64,000 nt of DNA, taken from positions 1 to 64,000 of the forward strand of contig JAETUG010000006.1 of assembly GCA_021768705.1 (NCBI GenBank), written 5' to 3'. Numbering within the stretch: position 1 is the stretch's first letter; each line of letters opens with the position of its first letter. Position numbers and translations under genes: made by a program. The DNA comes from Bacillota bacterium (GTDB taxonomy: Bacteria; Bacillota; Clostridia; Lachnospirales; Anaerotignaceae). The notes beneath the pieces are model-generated. The model ran no database searches and was not told the origin of the DNA. It saw nothing but the letters and a program-made list of their open reading frames with translations. Positions 15,458 to 25,197 of the stretch are shown here, one piece after another.

Positions 15458-15518
15458 ATTGAAGATTTAGAGAAAAATAAGTTTTGGATCTTGTTAGCGA
15501 ACGAAAGGAGAGATTACT

Positions 15519-16781
15519 TTGAACTATATTTTGACAAATGCAAACGTATTTGTTCAGGGCAATTTCATCAAATCCAACGTATTCATCGCCGACGGTATCA
15601 TTACAGAAATTTCCAACCGTGCTCCACAGGATGCGTGTCCCGTTTTTGATCTGGACGGTTGCTTTATTTTCCCCGGTTTTATTGATGTTCACGTACATCT
15701 CAGAGAGCCGGGCTTTTTTTATAAAGAGACCATCAAAAGCGGCACTTTGGCGGCAGCCCACGGCGGCTATACCGCAGTCTGCTCCATGCCCAATCTGAAC
15801 CCTGTGCCCGATTGTATGGAAAATCTGGAGGTGCAGCTGAAAGCCATCTGCGAAACAGCCTGCATCGAGGTGGTTCCCTATGGCACCATCACTGTTGGTG
15901 AAATGGGCGAAAAACTGGCGGCTTATGATGAAATTGTTAGTCATGTCTGCGCCTTTTCCGATGACGGTCGGGGTGTGCAAAATGACGAAATCATGAAAAA
16001 AGCCATGAAAAAGATCAGCGGTTACAACAAAATCGTTGCAGCCCATTGTGAAGACAATTCCCTGCTCTGCGGCGGCTATATCCATAAGGGTGAATATGCC
16101 GAAAAGCATGGACATAAAGGCATCTGTTCCGAAAGCGAATGGAAACAGATCGAACGAGATCTGGCTCTGGTAAAGGAAACCGGCGTAAAATACCATGTGT
16201 GCCATATTTCCACAAAGGAAAGCGTAGAACTGATCCGCAAAGCAAAGGCCGAAGGTCTGGATGTGACCTGTGAAACAGCTCCCCACTACCTGACCATGAA
16301 TGATTCCATGCTGCAGGAGGACGGTCGCTTTAAAATGAACCCTCCCATCCGCAGCGAGGCAGACAGACAAGCCCTCATCGCCGGCATTTTGGATGGCACG
16401 GTAGACATGATCGCTACAGACCATGCCCCCCACTCCGCCGAAGAAAAGAGCAGAGGTCTGGCAAAAAGTATGATGGGTGTAGTAGGTCTGGAAACAGCCT
16501 TCCCTGTTCTTTATACAGAACTGGTGAAAAAAGGTATCCTTACCTTAAATAAGCTCATCGATTTGATGCATACAAATCCCAGAAACCGTTTTGGCGTAGG
16601 CACAGCTCTGGAAGTTGGACAGCCTGCCAGCCTGACGGTATATGATCTGGAAAAAGAATATACCATCGATCCCGAAACCTTCCTGACTATGGGTCGTGCA
16701 ACGCCTTTCGCAGGAAAAAAGGTATGCGGTTCCTGCAAAATGACAATATATAAAGGCAATATCGTATGGCAGGTAAAGTGA
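15519..16781 (+). CDS. pyrC: dihydroorotase
   Basis: Zn-dependent amidohydrolase that cyclises carbamoyl aspartate to dihydroorotate. 420 residues, class I type. Metal ligands in FIDVHVHLREPG (H58 and H60 of the H-x-H), later HCEDNSL, HISTKES and the catalytic Asp in IATDHAPHSAEEK. A TTG start at 15519 follows AAGGAGAG with 7-base spacing; no ATG fits. First gene of the pyrimidine operon, which is unusual in that dihydroorotase leads and carA is missing. An 88-base gap to carB holds no terminator. Confidence 0.95.
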   Translation: MNYILTNANVFVQGNFIKSNVFIADGIITEISNRAPQDACPVFDLDGCFIFPGFIDVHVHLREPGFFYKETIKSGTLAAAHGGYTAVCSMPNLNPVPDCMENLEVQLKAICETACIEVVPYGTITVGEMGEKLAAYDEIVSHVCAFSDDGRGVQNDEIMKKAMKKISGYNKIVAAHCEDNSLLCGGYIHKGEYAEKHGHKGICSESEWKQIERDLALVKETGVKYHVCHISTKESVELIRKAKAEGLDVTCETAPHYLTMNDSMLQEDGRFKMNPPIRSEADRQALIAGILDGTVDMIATDHAPHSAEEKSRGLAKSMMGVVGLETAFPVLYTELVKKGILTLNKLIDLMHTNPRNRFGVGTALEVGQPASLTVYDLEKEYTIDPETFLTMGRATPFAGKKVCGSCKMTIYKGNIVWQVK

Positions 16782-16869
16782 TTTCTTTATGAAGTCCCAT
16801 CTCTCTCCGTACTCAGATATGTAACTAAATCCAATCACGTATTTACTTACTACAAGGAGGAAATCAATT

Positions 16870-19800
16870 ATGCCAAAGAGAACTGACTTGAAAAAAATCC
16901 TAATCATCGGCTCCGGCCCCATCGTAATCGGGCAGGCTGCCGAATTCGACTATGCAGGTACACAAGCCTGCCTTGCCCTGAAAGAGGAAGGGTATGAAGT
17001 CGTACTGGTAAACTCCAATCCAGCTACCATTATGACAGATACGACCATTGCCGACAAAGTGTATATGGAACCCCTGACTCTGGAATATATCGCAAAGATT
17101 CTGCGTTATGAAAGACCCGATGCCATCGTACCCGGTATCGGCGGCCAGACAGGTCTGAACCTAGCAATGCAGCTGGCGAAAAAAGGCATCCTGAAAGAAT
17201 GTCAGGTAGAACTGCTGGGGACAAGCATCGACAGTATCGAAAGAGCCGAAGACCGTGAACTGTTTAAAGAAATGTGTCAGTCCATCGGCGAACCCGTTAT
17301 CCCCTCCCAGATCACCTACTCTGTAGAAGAAGCCATCAAGGCTGCCAACGAAATCGGCTATCCCGTCGTGCTGCGTCCCGCATTTACACTGGGCGGCACA
17401 GGCGGCGGCTTCGCAAACAACGAAGCGGAACTGATTGAAATCATGAAAAATGCCCTGAAGCTTTCCCCTGTACATCAGGTACTGGTAGAGAAGAGCGTAA
17501 AGGGCTATAAGGAAATCGAATTTGAAGTGATGCGTGACAGTACAGACCGTGCCATCACGATCTGCGGCATGGAAAACATCGACCCCGTTGGTGTACACAC
17601 CGGCGACTCCATCGTTGTTGCTCCCATCCTGACACTGAACGATCACGACTTCAACATGCTGCGGGATTCTGCCCTGAAAATCATCAAAGAACTGAAGATC
17701 GAAGGCGGCTGCAACATTCAGTTTGCCCTTGACCCCAATTCCTCCGATTATTACCTGATCGAAGTTAACCCTCGTGTATCCCGTTCCTCCGCTCTGGCTT
17801 CCAAAGCAAGCGGTTACCCCATCGCCAGAGTAACAGCAAAGATTGCTGTAGGTATGACTCTGGACGAGATCAAACTGGGTGAAACAACAGCAAACTACGA
17901 ACCTGCTCTGGACTACATCGTAGCAAAAATGCCTCGCTTCCCCTTCGATAAATTCGCAACAGCAGCAAACACACTGTCTACTCAGATGAAAGCAACCGGC
18001 GAAGTTATGGGTATCGGCCGTACACTGGAAGAATGTATGCTGAAATCCATCCGTTCTCTGGAAATCGGCGTTTGCCACCTGCATATGCCCAAATTCGATG
18101 ATATGTCCAACGAAGATATGCTGGCATACATTGCAACCAGCCCTGATGACCGCATCTATGCCATTGCCCAGCTGATCAGAAACGGTGTTTCTCTGGATGC
18201 TATCTTCGATGCAACAAAGATCACAAAATATTTCCTGGAATCCTTCCAGAAAATCGTAGATTACGAAAAAACACTGACTGAGAACATCGGCAATAAAGAT
18301 ATCCTGACAACAGCAAAGAAAATGGGCTTCTCCGATAAATTCATTGCGAAGCTGTGGGGCTGGAACGAAGTAGAAGTATACAATCTGAGAAAAGAAATGG
18401 GTCTGTTCCCCGTTTACAAAATGATCGAAACCAGCGGCTGCGGCGGCTATATCCCTTACTTCTACTCCACCTACGAAAAAGAAAACGACTCCAGACTGAG
18501 CGATAAGAAGAAGATCATCGTTCTGGGCTCCGGTCCTATCCGTATCGGTCAGGGTGTAGAATTCGACTACTCCACCGTACACGCTGTAACCACAATCAAG
18601 GAATTCGGCTACGAATCCATCATCATCAACAACAACCCCGAAACTGTTTCCACAGACTACACCACCAGTGACAAACTGTACTTCGAACCTCTGACAGTAG
18701 AAGATGTTATGAACGTAGTAGAACTGGAACAGCCCCTGGGCGTCATCGCTTCCCTGGGCGGTCAGACAGCCATCAACCTGGCAGAACCCCTGATGGAACG
18801 CGGCGTAAAGATCATCGGTACAGACGTTGCAGCTATCGAAAAAGCAGAAAACAGAGATGCTTTCGAACATATCATGCAGGAATTGCACATTCCTCAGCCT
18901 AAGGGTCACGCTGTTACAAACATCGAAGCCGGCGTAAAAGCAGCAGAAGAAATCGGCTATCCCGTACTGGTTCGTCCTTCTTACGTTCTGGGCGGTCGTG
19001 CAATGCAGATCGTTGCGGATGAAGAACAGCTGCGCACCTACCTGAAGAGTGCTGTAGCCATCAATGAAGATCAGCCCGTACTGGTTGATAAATATATCCA
19101 GGGGAAAGAACTGGAGGTTGACGCTGTTTGCGACGGTATCGACGTATTCGTACCTGGTATCATGGAACACGTAGAAAGAACAGGCGTACACTCCGGCGAC
19201 TCCATCTCCGTATACCCTACTTTCAGCGTATCCAATAAAGCAAAGGGTAAGATTCTGGAATATACAAAGAAACTGGGTCTGGGCATCGGCATCATCGGTC
19301 TGTTCAACATTCAGTTCATCGTAGATGAAAAAGATGATGTATATGTTATCGAAGTAAACCCCCGTTCCTCCAGAACAGTACCTTTCCTGTCCAAGGCAAC
19401 CGGCTACTCTCTGGCAGATATCGCAACACTGGTCATCCTGGGCAAGAGCCTGAAAGAACAGGGCATCTTCAGTCTGTATCCCGATGAAAAGAAGAGATGG
19501 TATGTAAAAGTGCCCGCATTCTCCTTCTCCAAACTGCACGGCATGGACACTTACCTGTCTCCCGAAATGAAATCCACTGGTGAAGCCATCGGTTACGACA
19601 ACAAACTGAACCGTGCACTGTATAAAGCACTGCAGGCTTCCGGCATGAATATCCTGAACTATGGTACTGTACTGGCAACCATCGCCGATAAAGATAAAGA
19701 AGAAGCACTGCCCCTGATCCGCCGTTTCTACGAACTGGGCTTCAATATCGAAGCAACAAAGGGCACAGCAGATTTCCTGAAAGAGCATGGTATCCGTACC

Positions 19801-20043
19801 CGCACCAAGAAAAAACTGTCCGACGGCAGCGAAGAGATCTTCGATTCCATCCGTCAGGGCTATGTAAGCTATGTAATCAATACAAGAGACCTGAATTCCA
19901 TGCATAGCAGCAGCGACGGTCAGGAAATCCGTCAGTGCGCTGTAGAAAACAATGTATCCGTATTCACAGCACTGGATACGGTACGAGTTCTGCTGGATGT
20001 TCTGGAAGAAACAACACTGGGTATCTCTACAATCGATGCATAA
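16870..20043 (+). CDS. carB: carbamoyl-phosphate synthase large chain
   Basis: Makes carbamoyl phosphate from ammonia, bicarbonate and two ATP; normally paired with the glutaminase CarA. 1057 residues: two homologous ATP-grasp halves, each opening with a GSGPI..GQ..EFDY motif (residues about 13-27 and about 555-570), an oligomerisation domain between them, and a C-terminal MGS-like regulatory domain (about 930-1057). SKATGYSLADIATLV and FNIQFIVDEKDDVYVIEVN are typical. ATG 16870 has an ideal ACAAGGAGG site. No carA occurs in this operon or window, so the small subunit must be encoded elsewhere. Confidence 0.97.
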   Translation: MPKRTDLKKILIIGSGPIVIGQAAEFDYAGTQACLALKEEGYEVVLVNSNPATIMTDTTIADKVYMEPLTLEYIAKILRYERPDAIVPGIGGQTGLNLAMQLAKKGILKECQVELLGTSIDSIERAEDRELFKEMCQSIGEPVIPSQITYSVEEAIKAANEIGYPVVLRPAFTLGGTGGGFANNEAELIEIMKNALKLSPVHQVLVEKSVKGYKEIEFEVMRDSTDRAITICGMENIDPVGVHTGDSIVVAPILTLNDHDFNMLRDSALKIIKELKIEGGCNIQFALDPNSSDYYLIEVNPRVSRSSALASKASGYPIARVTAKIAVGMTLDEIKLGETTANYEPALDYIVAKMPRFPFDKFATAANTLSTQMKATGEVMGIGRTLEECMLKSIRSLEIGVCHLHMPKFDDMSNEDMLAYIATSPDDRIYAIAQLIRNGVSLDAIFDATKITKYFLESFQKIVDYEKTLTENIGNKDILTTAKKMGFSDKFIAKLWGWNEVEVYNLRKEMGLFPVYKMIETSGCGGYIPYFYSTYEKENDSRLSDKKKIIVLGSGPIRIGQGVEFDYSTVHAVTTIKEFGYESIIINNNPETVSTDYTTSDKLYFEPLTVEDVMNVVELEQPLGVIASLGGQTAINLAEPLMERGVKIIGTDVAAIEKAENRDAFEHIMQELHIPQPKGHAVTNIEAGVKAAEEIGYPVLVRPSYVLGGRAMQIVADEEQLRTYLKSAVAINEDQPVLVDKYIQGKELEVDAVCDGIDVFVPGIMEHVERTGVHSGDSISVYPTFSVSNKAKGKILEYTKKLGLGIGIIGLFNIQFIVDEKDDVYVIEVNPRSSRTVPFLSKATGYSLADIATLVILGKSLKEQGIFSLYPDEKKRWYVKVPAFSFSKLHGMDTYLSPEMKSTGEAIGYDNKLNRALYKALQASGMNILNYGTVLATIADKDKEEALPLIRRFYELGFNIEATKGTADFLKEHGIRTRTKKKLSDGSEEIFDSIRQGYVSYVINTRDLNSMHSSSDGQEIRQCAVENNVSVFTALDTVRVLLDVLEETTLGISTIDA

Positions 20044-20059
20044 TTAAGGAGGTTTCCTC

Positions 20060-20794
20060 TTGAAACAGTCTATTTTTACGATCCAAAGCAATGAAAAGCT
20101 GACCGAAAGCGTATGCAAAATGGTTTTGGCGGGGGACACCTCCGCCATCACCGCTGCCGGTCAGTTTGTCAATATCCAACTAAAGGGCTTTTTCCTGCGC
20201 CGCCCCATTTCCGTCTGCGATTATGACGAAAACACATTGACGATTCTTTATAAAGTAGTCGGCAAAGGCACAGAAGCTATGAGCCAAATGAAAGCCCCCC
20301 ATAAGCTGGACATTTTGACCGGGCTGGGCAACGGCTATGACACCTCCGTCAGCGGTGGCAAGCCTCTCTTGATTGGCGGCGGCGTTGGCGTGCCTCCCAT
20401 GTACCGTCTGGCAAAAAACCTGATCGCAGAAGGCAAGCACCCCATCGTGATCCTTGGTTTCAACACAAAAGATGAGATTTTCTATGCAGAAGAATTTGAA
20501 AAACTGGGCGCAGAAGTACACATTGCCACAGCAGACGGCAGCGTGGGTGTCAAAGGCTTTGTCACAGATGTGGTAAAGACCATCCCCGACTATACTTATT
20601 TCTATACCTGCGGTCCCGAACCCATGCTGAAAGCTCTTTCCGATGTGACCACAACCAGCGGTCAGCTGAGCTTTGAAGAACGCATGGGCTGCGGCTTCGG
20701 CGCATGTATGGGCTGTTCCTGCCAGACAAAATATGGCAACAAACGTATCTGTAAAGACGGTCCTGTACTGGTGAAGGAGGAAATCATATGGTAA
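20060..20794 (+). CDS. pyrK: dihydroorotate dehydrogenase electron transfer subunit
   Basis: FAD and [2Fe-2S] subunit that passes electrons from the PyrD FMN to NAD+. 244 residues. FAD-binding FLRRPISVCDY (about 45-55), NAD-binding GGGVGVPPMYRLAK (108-121), and the cluster cysteines C211, C216, C219 and C231 (C-x4-C-x2-C-x11-C) near the C-terminus are all present. Starts at TTG 20060 behind AAGGAGG; its end overlaps pyrD by 7 bases, as usual for the PyrK-PyrDB heterotetramer. The pair marks the anaerobe-type class 1B enzyme. Confidence 0.95.
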   Translation: MKQSIFTIQSNEKLTESVCKMVLAGDTSAITAAGQFVNIQLKGFFLRRPISVCDYDENTLTILYKVVGKGTEAMSQMKAPHKLDILTGLGNGYDTSVSGGKPLLIGGGVGVPPMYRLAKNLIAEGKHPIVILGFNTKDEIFYAEEFEKLGAEVHIATADGSVGVKGFVTDVVKTIPDYTYFYTCGPEPMLKALSDVTTTSGQLSFEERMGCGFGACMGCSCQTKYGNKRICKDGPVLVKEEIIW

Positions 20795-21702
20795 ACACAA
20801 AAGTGACCCTCAGCGGCATCACACTGGATAATCCTGTCATCCCCGCCAGCGGTACCTTCGGCTACGGCTATGAATTTGCAGAGCTGTATGATATCAATAT
20901 TCTGGGTTCCTTCTCCTTTAAAGGTACCACAAAGGAGCCTCGTTTCGGCAACCCCACACCTCGTATCGCAGAATGTCCCAACGGTATGATCAACTCTGTC
21001 GGTCTGCAAAACCCCGGTGTGGAAAAGGTTATCTCCGAAGAACTGCCCAAGCTGGCAAAATGCTTCCATAAGCCCGTCATTGCCAATGTCAGCGGCTTCT
21101 CCATCGAAGAATATGCTTACACCTGTGCATTGCTGGATAAAGAACCTCAGGTGGGTATTCTGGAAGTAAACGTATCCTGCCCCAATGTGCATCACGGCGG
21201 TATGAGCTTCGGCACAGACCCCGCAGCGGCAGCGGCAGTTACCAAAGCAGTCAAGGCTGTAACCACAAAGCCTGTCTATATCAAACTGACTCCAAACGTA
21301 ACAGACATCGTTTCCATTGCAAAAGCCTGCGAAGAAGCCGGTGCAGACGGTATCGCCCTCATCAACACAATGATGGGTATGCGGATCGACCTGAAAACAA
21401 AGAAGCCCGTCATTGCCAATAAAATGGGTGGTTTCTCCGGCAGTGCCATCTTCCCTGTGGCAGTCCGTATGGTATATCAGGTAGCAGAAGCGGTAAACAT
21501 CCCCGTCATCGGTATGGGTGGTGTTTCCTCTGCGGAAGACGTGATCGAAATGATGCTGGCAGGGGCAACCGCCGTTGAAATCGGCGCGGCAAACCTGGTA
21601 AATCCCTTCATCTGCAAGGAAATCATCGAAGACCTGCCCCGTGTCATGGAAAAATATAACATCAAAGACTTAAACGATATCATTGGAGGTGCCCGCAAAT
21701 GA
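20788..21702 (+). CDS. pyrD: dihydroorotate dehydrogenase class 1B, catalytic subunit
   Basis: FMN enzyme oxidising dihydroorotate to orotate, in complex with PyrK. 304 residues. The catalytic base is C131 in [14 protein letters not shown], the class 1B residue (class 2 has Ser). Conserved [10 protein letters not shown] at 18-27, [13 protein letters not shown] and [13 protein letters not shown] follow the family. Overlaps pyrK upstream and pyrF downstream (ATGA), so all three are translationally coupled. Confidence 0.97.
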   Translation: MVNTKVTLSGITLDNPVIPASGTFGYGYEFAELYDINILGSFSFKGTTKEPRFGNPTPRIAECPNGMINSVGLQNPGVEKVISEELPKLAKCFHKPVIANVSGFSIEEYAYTCALLDKEPQVGILEVNVSCPNVHHGGMSFGTDPAAAAAVTKAVKAVTTKPVYIKLTPNVTDIVSIAKACEEAGADGIALINTMMGMRIDLKTKKPVIANKMGGFSGSAIFPVAVRMVYQVAEAVNIPVIGMGGVSSAEDVIEMMLAGATAVEIGAANLVNPFICKEIIEDLPRVMEKYNIKDLNDIIGGARK

Positions 21703-22403
21703 GCAAAGACGTAATCATCGCCTGCGATTTTAACAGCAAGGCAGACCTGATGGCATTTTTGGACAACTTTAAAAATGAAGAAAGAAAGCCTTTCCTGAAA
21801 GTAGGTATGGAGCTTTTCTATGCAGAAGGTCCTGCCATCATAAAGGAAATCAAGGAAAGAGGTCATAAGATCTTCTTAGACCTGAAGCTCCACGACATCC
21901 CCAACACTGTAAAAAAAGCAATGTCCGTATTATCCGCACTGGATGTGGATATCTGCAACCTGCACGCAGCAGGCACAAAGGCCATGATGGAAGCTGCGCT
22001 GGAAGGTCTGACAAGACCTGACGGCACACGCCCCCTGCTGATCGCCGTAACTCAGCTGACCTCCACCAGCGAGGAACGCATGAAAGCCGACCTGTTGATC
22101 GATCATCCCTTGGATGAAGTTGTCATGCACTACGCAAAAAATGCCAAGGATTCCGGTTTGGACGGTGTTGTTTGCTCCCCTCTGGAAGCAGGCAAAGTAA
22201 AAGCGGTTTGCGGCGACGCATTCCTGACAGTAACCCCCGGGGTACGTTTTGCGGATGGTGAGGTTGGCGATCAGGTGCGTGTGACAACACCTGCAAAGGC
22301 AAAAGAACTGGGTTCCGATTACATCGTTGTCGGCAGACCTATCACCCAGGCTCCCGACCCTGTCGCAGCATATCACAGATGTATTTCCGAGTTCCTCGGC
22401 TAA
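21699..22403 (+). CDS. pyrF: orotidine 5'-phosphate decarboxylase
   Basis: Last step to UMP. 234 residues, the Bacillus-type short form. The catalytic D-K-x-x-D array is D61, K63 and D66 in [13 protein letters not shown], and the phosphate-gripping [12 protein letters not shown] and [10 protein letters not shown] are present. ATG 21699 overlaps the pyrD stop by 4 bases. Gap of 38 bases to pyrE with a new AGGAGG site. Confidence 0.97.
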   Translation: MSKDVIIACDFNSKADLMAFLDNFKNEERKPFLKVGMELFYAEGPAIIKEIKERGHKIFLDLKLHDIPNTVKKAMSVLSALDVDICNLHAAGTKAMMEAALEGLTRPDGTRPLLIAVTQLTSTSEERMKADLLIDHPLDEVVMHYAKNAKDSGLDGVVCSPLEAGKVKAVCGDAFLTVTPGVRFADGEVGDQVRVTTPAKAKELGSDYIVVGRPITQAPDPVAAYHRCISEFLG

Positions 22404-22441
22404 TGACTGAAGTTATCTAATTTTATAGGAGGAAATAGACC

Positions 22442-23080
22442 ATGAATATCAAAGAACAGATCGCAAAAGACCTGCTGTCCATCGGTGCAGTTTTCCTGCG
22501 CCCCGAAGAACCCTTCACATGGGCCAGCGGCATCAAAAGCCCCATTTACTGCGACAACAGACTGACTCTGACATCCGTAGAAGTTAGAAATCATGTAGAA
22601 AATGCTCTGGCGGAAACCATCAAAAAAGAATACCCCGATGCAGAAGTGCTGATGGGTACTTCCACAGCCGGTATTGCTCATGCCGCCATCACAGCACATC
22701 TGCTGGATCTGCCCATGGGTTATGTTCGCTCCGGTGCAAAAGACCATGGCAGAAACAACCAGATCGAAGGCAAACTGGAAAAAGGCCAGAAGGTAGTCGT
22801 TGTGGAAGACCTGATCTCCACAGCCGGCAGCTGCATCGAAGTAGTCAATGTTCTGCGTGAAGCAGGCGCTGACGTTCTGGGTGTGGTAAGCATCTTCACT
22901 TATGGTCTGCAGAAAGGTCTGGACAGACTGGCAGAAGCAAACGTAAAGAACGTAAGCCTGTCCAATTTCGATACCGTTGCAGAAGTTGCTGCAAAAGAAG
23001 GCTATATCAAAGAAAACGATATCGCCCGCCTGATGAAATTCCGCAGTAACCCCAGTAATGAAAGCTGGAGGGAGATGTAA
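22442..23080 (+). CDS. pyrE: orotate phosphoribosyltransferase
   Basis: Transfers ribose phosphate from PRPP to orotate, giving OMP. 212 residues. PRPP-binding signature VVVVEDLISTAGSC (about 119-132) with the paired acidic residues, plus the flexible-loop segment VRSGAKDHGRNNQIEG and the N-terminal FTWASGIKSPIYCDNR. Strong TAGGAGG site 10 bases before ATG 22442. It ends 3 bases before pyrB, so both are cotranscribed. Confidence 0.97.
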   Translation: MNIKEQIAKDLLSIGAVFLRPEEPFTWASGIKSPIYCDNRLTLTSVEVRNHVENALAETIKKEYPDAEVLMGTSTAGIAHAAITAHLLDLPMGYVRSGAKDHGRNNQIEGKLEKGQKVVVVEDLISTAGSCIEVVNVLREAGADVLGVVSIFTYGLQKGLDRLAEANVKNVSLSNFDTVAEVAAKEGYIKENDIARLMKFRSNPSNESWREM

Positions 23081-23083
23081 TCT

Positions 23084-23995
23084 ATGAGAAGTCTCATTGA
23101 CATCATTGATCTGACTGTAGAAGAGATCGATGAACTGATCGCTACAGCCAATGACATCATCGCAAATCCTGATAAATACGCTGAAAAATGCAAACGCAAA
23201 AAACTGGCTACCCTGTTTTTCGAGCCCTCTACCCGTACCCGCCTGAGCTTTGAATCGGCTATGCTGGAACTGGGCGGCAGCGTCATTGGTTTTTCCGGTG
23301 CAAATAATAGCTCTGCTGCAAAGGGGGAAAGTGTTTCCGATACAGTTCGCACTGTGGGCTGCTATGCGGATATCATTGCCATGCGCCATCCCAAAGAAGG
23401 TGCACCCATGATTGCCTCTATGCGCTCTCCTGTACCCATCATCAATGCAGGTGACGGCGGGCACAACCACCCTACCCAGACACTGGCTGACCTTTTGACA
23501 ATCCATAGAGAAAAAGGAAGATTCGACCACCTGACCGTTGGGCTCTGCGGCGACCTGAAATTCGGCAGAACCGTACATTCCCTGATCCATGCTTTGAGCC
23601 GCTACGAAGGGGTGCAGTTTGTCATGATTTCCCCCGACGAACTGAAAGTACCCGAATATATCATTCAGGAACTGGAAAAAGAAGGCATCCCCTATACAGA
23701 AACACGCAGCTTAGAAGAAGCCATGCCTACGCTGGATATTCTGTATATGACAAGAGTGCAGCAGGAACGCTTCTTCAATGAAGCTGACTATATTCGCCTG
23801 AAAGACAGCTACATCCTCACACCAGATAAGCTGGAAACGGCGAAAAGCAGCCTTTCCATCCTGCATCCTCTGCCCCGCGTAAACGAAATTTCCGTTGCTG
23901 TGGATAATGACCCCAGAGCCTGCTACTTTAAACAGGTATCCAACGGGAAATATATTCGTATGGCTCTGATCCTGAAATTACTGGAGGTGGAATAA
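23084..23995 (+). CDS. pyrB: aspartate carbamoyltransferase catalytic chain
   Basis: Joins carbamoyl phosphate and aspartate. 303 residues. Carbamoyl-phosphate site [14 protein letters not shown] (45-58), [21 protein letters not shown] and the closing HPLPRVNEI motif are intact, and length fits the E. coli-like class B chain that pairs with PyrI. ATG 23084 has GGAGGGAGA upstream. It is followed by pyrI after one base. Confidence 0.97.
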   Translation: MRSLIDIIDLTVEEIDELIATANDIIANPDKYAEKCKRKKLATLFFEPSTRTRLSFESAMLELGGSVIGFSGANNSSAAKGESVSDTVRTVGCYADIIAMRHPKEGAPMIASMRSPVPIINAGDGGHNHPTQTLADLLTIHREKGRFDHLTVGLCGDLKFGRTVHSLIHALSRYEGVQFVMISPDELKVPEYIIQELEKEGIPYTETRSLEEAMPTLDILYMTRVQQERFFNEADYIRLKDSYILTPDKLETAKSSLSILHPLPRVNEISVAVDNDPRACYFKQVSNGKYIRMALILKLLEVE

Positions 23996-23996
23996 A

Positions 23997-24416
23997 ATGA
24001 AAATTGATTCTATCAATAACGGCGTTGTCATCGACCATATCCGTGCCGGGAAAGGCATGGAACTGTATCATTTCCTGAATCTGGATCACATGGATTGTTC
24101 CATCGCCCTCATTAAAAACGCCCCCAGCCAGAAAATGGGCAAAAAAGATATCATTAAAATCGATACAGAACTGGATCTGGATCTGGACATTCTGGGTTAT
24201 ATCGACCCCAATGTTACCATCAATGTCATCAAAGACAGCGTATGCGTGGAAAAAATCCACCCTCAGCTGCCGGAACGACTAACAAATATCATCCAGTGCA
24301 AAAATCCCCGCTGTATCACCTCTGTGGAGCAGGAAATTCCCCATATTTTCAAGCTGACAGATCGGAAAAACGGCGAATATCGCTGCATTTACTGCGAATC
24401 CAAAGCGAAAAATTAA
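23997..24416 (+). CDS. pyrI: aspartate carbamoyltransferase regulatory chain
   Basis: Allosteric chain that binds CTP/ATP in its N-terminal domain and contacts PyrB through a zinc domain. 139 residues, slightly short of the E. coli chain. Zinc ligands: C in QCKNPRC (two Cys, x4 spacing) and C-x2-C in YRCIYCESK near the end. Its presence indicates feedback control of the pathway at ATCase. ATG 23997 follows ACTGGAGGTGG within the end of pyrB. Last gene of the pyrimidine operon. Confidence 0.95.
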   Translation: MKIDSINNGVVIDHIRAGKGMELYHFLNLDHMDCSIALIKNAPSQKMGKKDIIKIDTELDLDLDILGYIDPNVTINVIKDSVCVEKIHPQLPERLTNIIQCKNPRCITSVEQEIPHIFKLTDRKNGEYRCIYCESKAKN

Positions 24417-24458
24417 TCGGATTCTGATACACAAAAATTGGATTTTGCAAAATACATT

Positions 24459-24489
24459 CCCCTTTATCGAAGGATAGAGGGGATTTTTT
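24459..24489 (+). terminator. terminator of pyrimidine operon
   Basis: CCCCTTTATC (24459-24468), loop GAAG, GATAGAGGGG (24473-24482), then ATTTTTTG. One wobble pair. Ends the pyrC-pyrI transcript 43 bases after the pyrI stop. Confidence 0.85.
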
Positions 24490-24553
24490 GTTCCGATTTA
24501 TTCTAGTCTCTTGCATTTCTTTTTGCTATAATCAAAATATGGAGGCGGGCAAT

Positions 24554-25153
24554 ATGAGAAAAAATGAGATAAAAAAATATCTTCCATGGAATCCAGGTTT
24601 TGACGCATACGGTCAAACATCGCGGAATTATTTGATTGCGACAAATGATGTCCTTTCAGAACAGATTTGCATGTGCTATGAAATCAGCGATTGCGGAAAA
24701 CAGCCCTTTCTCCTCGCTATTCCTGATGGATGCCATGATATCATTATCATCAGCGATGAAAACCAAACGAAAGCATATTTTTCCGTTTCTATTGATGCGC
24801 CCCGCCGATTTGATCTTGGCAAAGGCTCTAAAATTTTTGGTATTCGCTTTCTTCCCGGTGTATCGGCTCCGCAGCAGGAAGATCTGAGTCAATTTCTGGA
24901 TTGCCCTGCCCCGTTAGAAATATTATTTTCCCAAAAAGATTTTTTCGCAGAAGCGCTTCTTTCTGCCAAAAGTTTTACAGAACAGAAGGAGATCATCCGC
25001 CGCTTCCTGCAAAAACAGGAAAAACAAAAAACAGACAAACAGCGTTTGCTTCAATATTGTGTAGAAAGCTTCTTCAATCTGGCAGACCCCGATCATACAA
25101 GATCGGATGATTCTTTTCAGGACTTTGCAAATCTCTTTCTGAAAAAAGACTGA
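24554..25153 (+). CDS. AraC-like sensor domain without HTH, possibly truncated
   Basis: 199 residues. Residues 10-100 (PWNPGFDAYGQTSRNYL, ending IFGIRFLPGV) match the N-terminal DUF6597-type domain of some AraC regulators, including the AIPDGCHDIIII motif. A full regulator would continue after LLQYCVESFFN with two helix-turn-helix motifs of about 90 residues, but the frame stops within 30 residues of that point. So this is either a decayed AraC regulator or a free-standing sensor. ATG 24554 is chosen over upstream in-frame codons because GGAGG at 24541-24545 is 8 bases before it. It stands alone between two terminators. Confidence 0.6.
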   Translation: MRKNEIKKYLPWNPGFDAYGQTSRNYLIATNDVLSEQICMCYEISDCGKQPFLLAIPDGCHDIIIISDENQTKAYFSVSIDAPRRFDLGKGSKIFGIRFLPGVSAPQQEDLSQFLDCPAPLEILFSQKDFFAEALLSAKSFTEQKEIIRRFLQKQEKQKTDKQRLLQYCVESFFNLADPDHTRSDDSFQDFANLFLKKD

Positions 25154-25162
25154 TACTAAAAA

Positions 25163-25197
25163 CGCCTTCTAACTTCCGTTAGAAGGCTGTTTTTTAT
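25163..25197. terminator. terminator between convergent genes
   Basis: GCCTTCTAAC (25164-25173), loop TTCC, GTTAGAAGGC (25178-25187), then TGTTTTTTA on the plus strand; the minus strand also has T's beyond the stem (AAAAACG complement). Serves the AraC-like gene and perhaps the membrane-protein operon. Confidence 0.8.

Noticed and set aside
15458-15518. PyrR attenuator before pyrC
   Set aside because: The leader is only about 55 bases and has no anti-terminator/terminator pair or PyrR-binding loop.
17161-19905. 914-codon open frame opposite carB
   Set aside because: Same codon-bias shadow; composition (Cys/Phe/Gln-rich) is not protein-like and carB itself is unmistakable.
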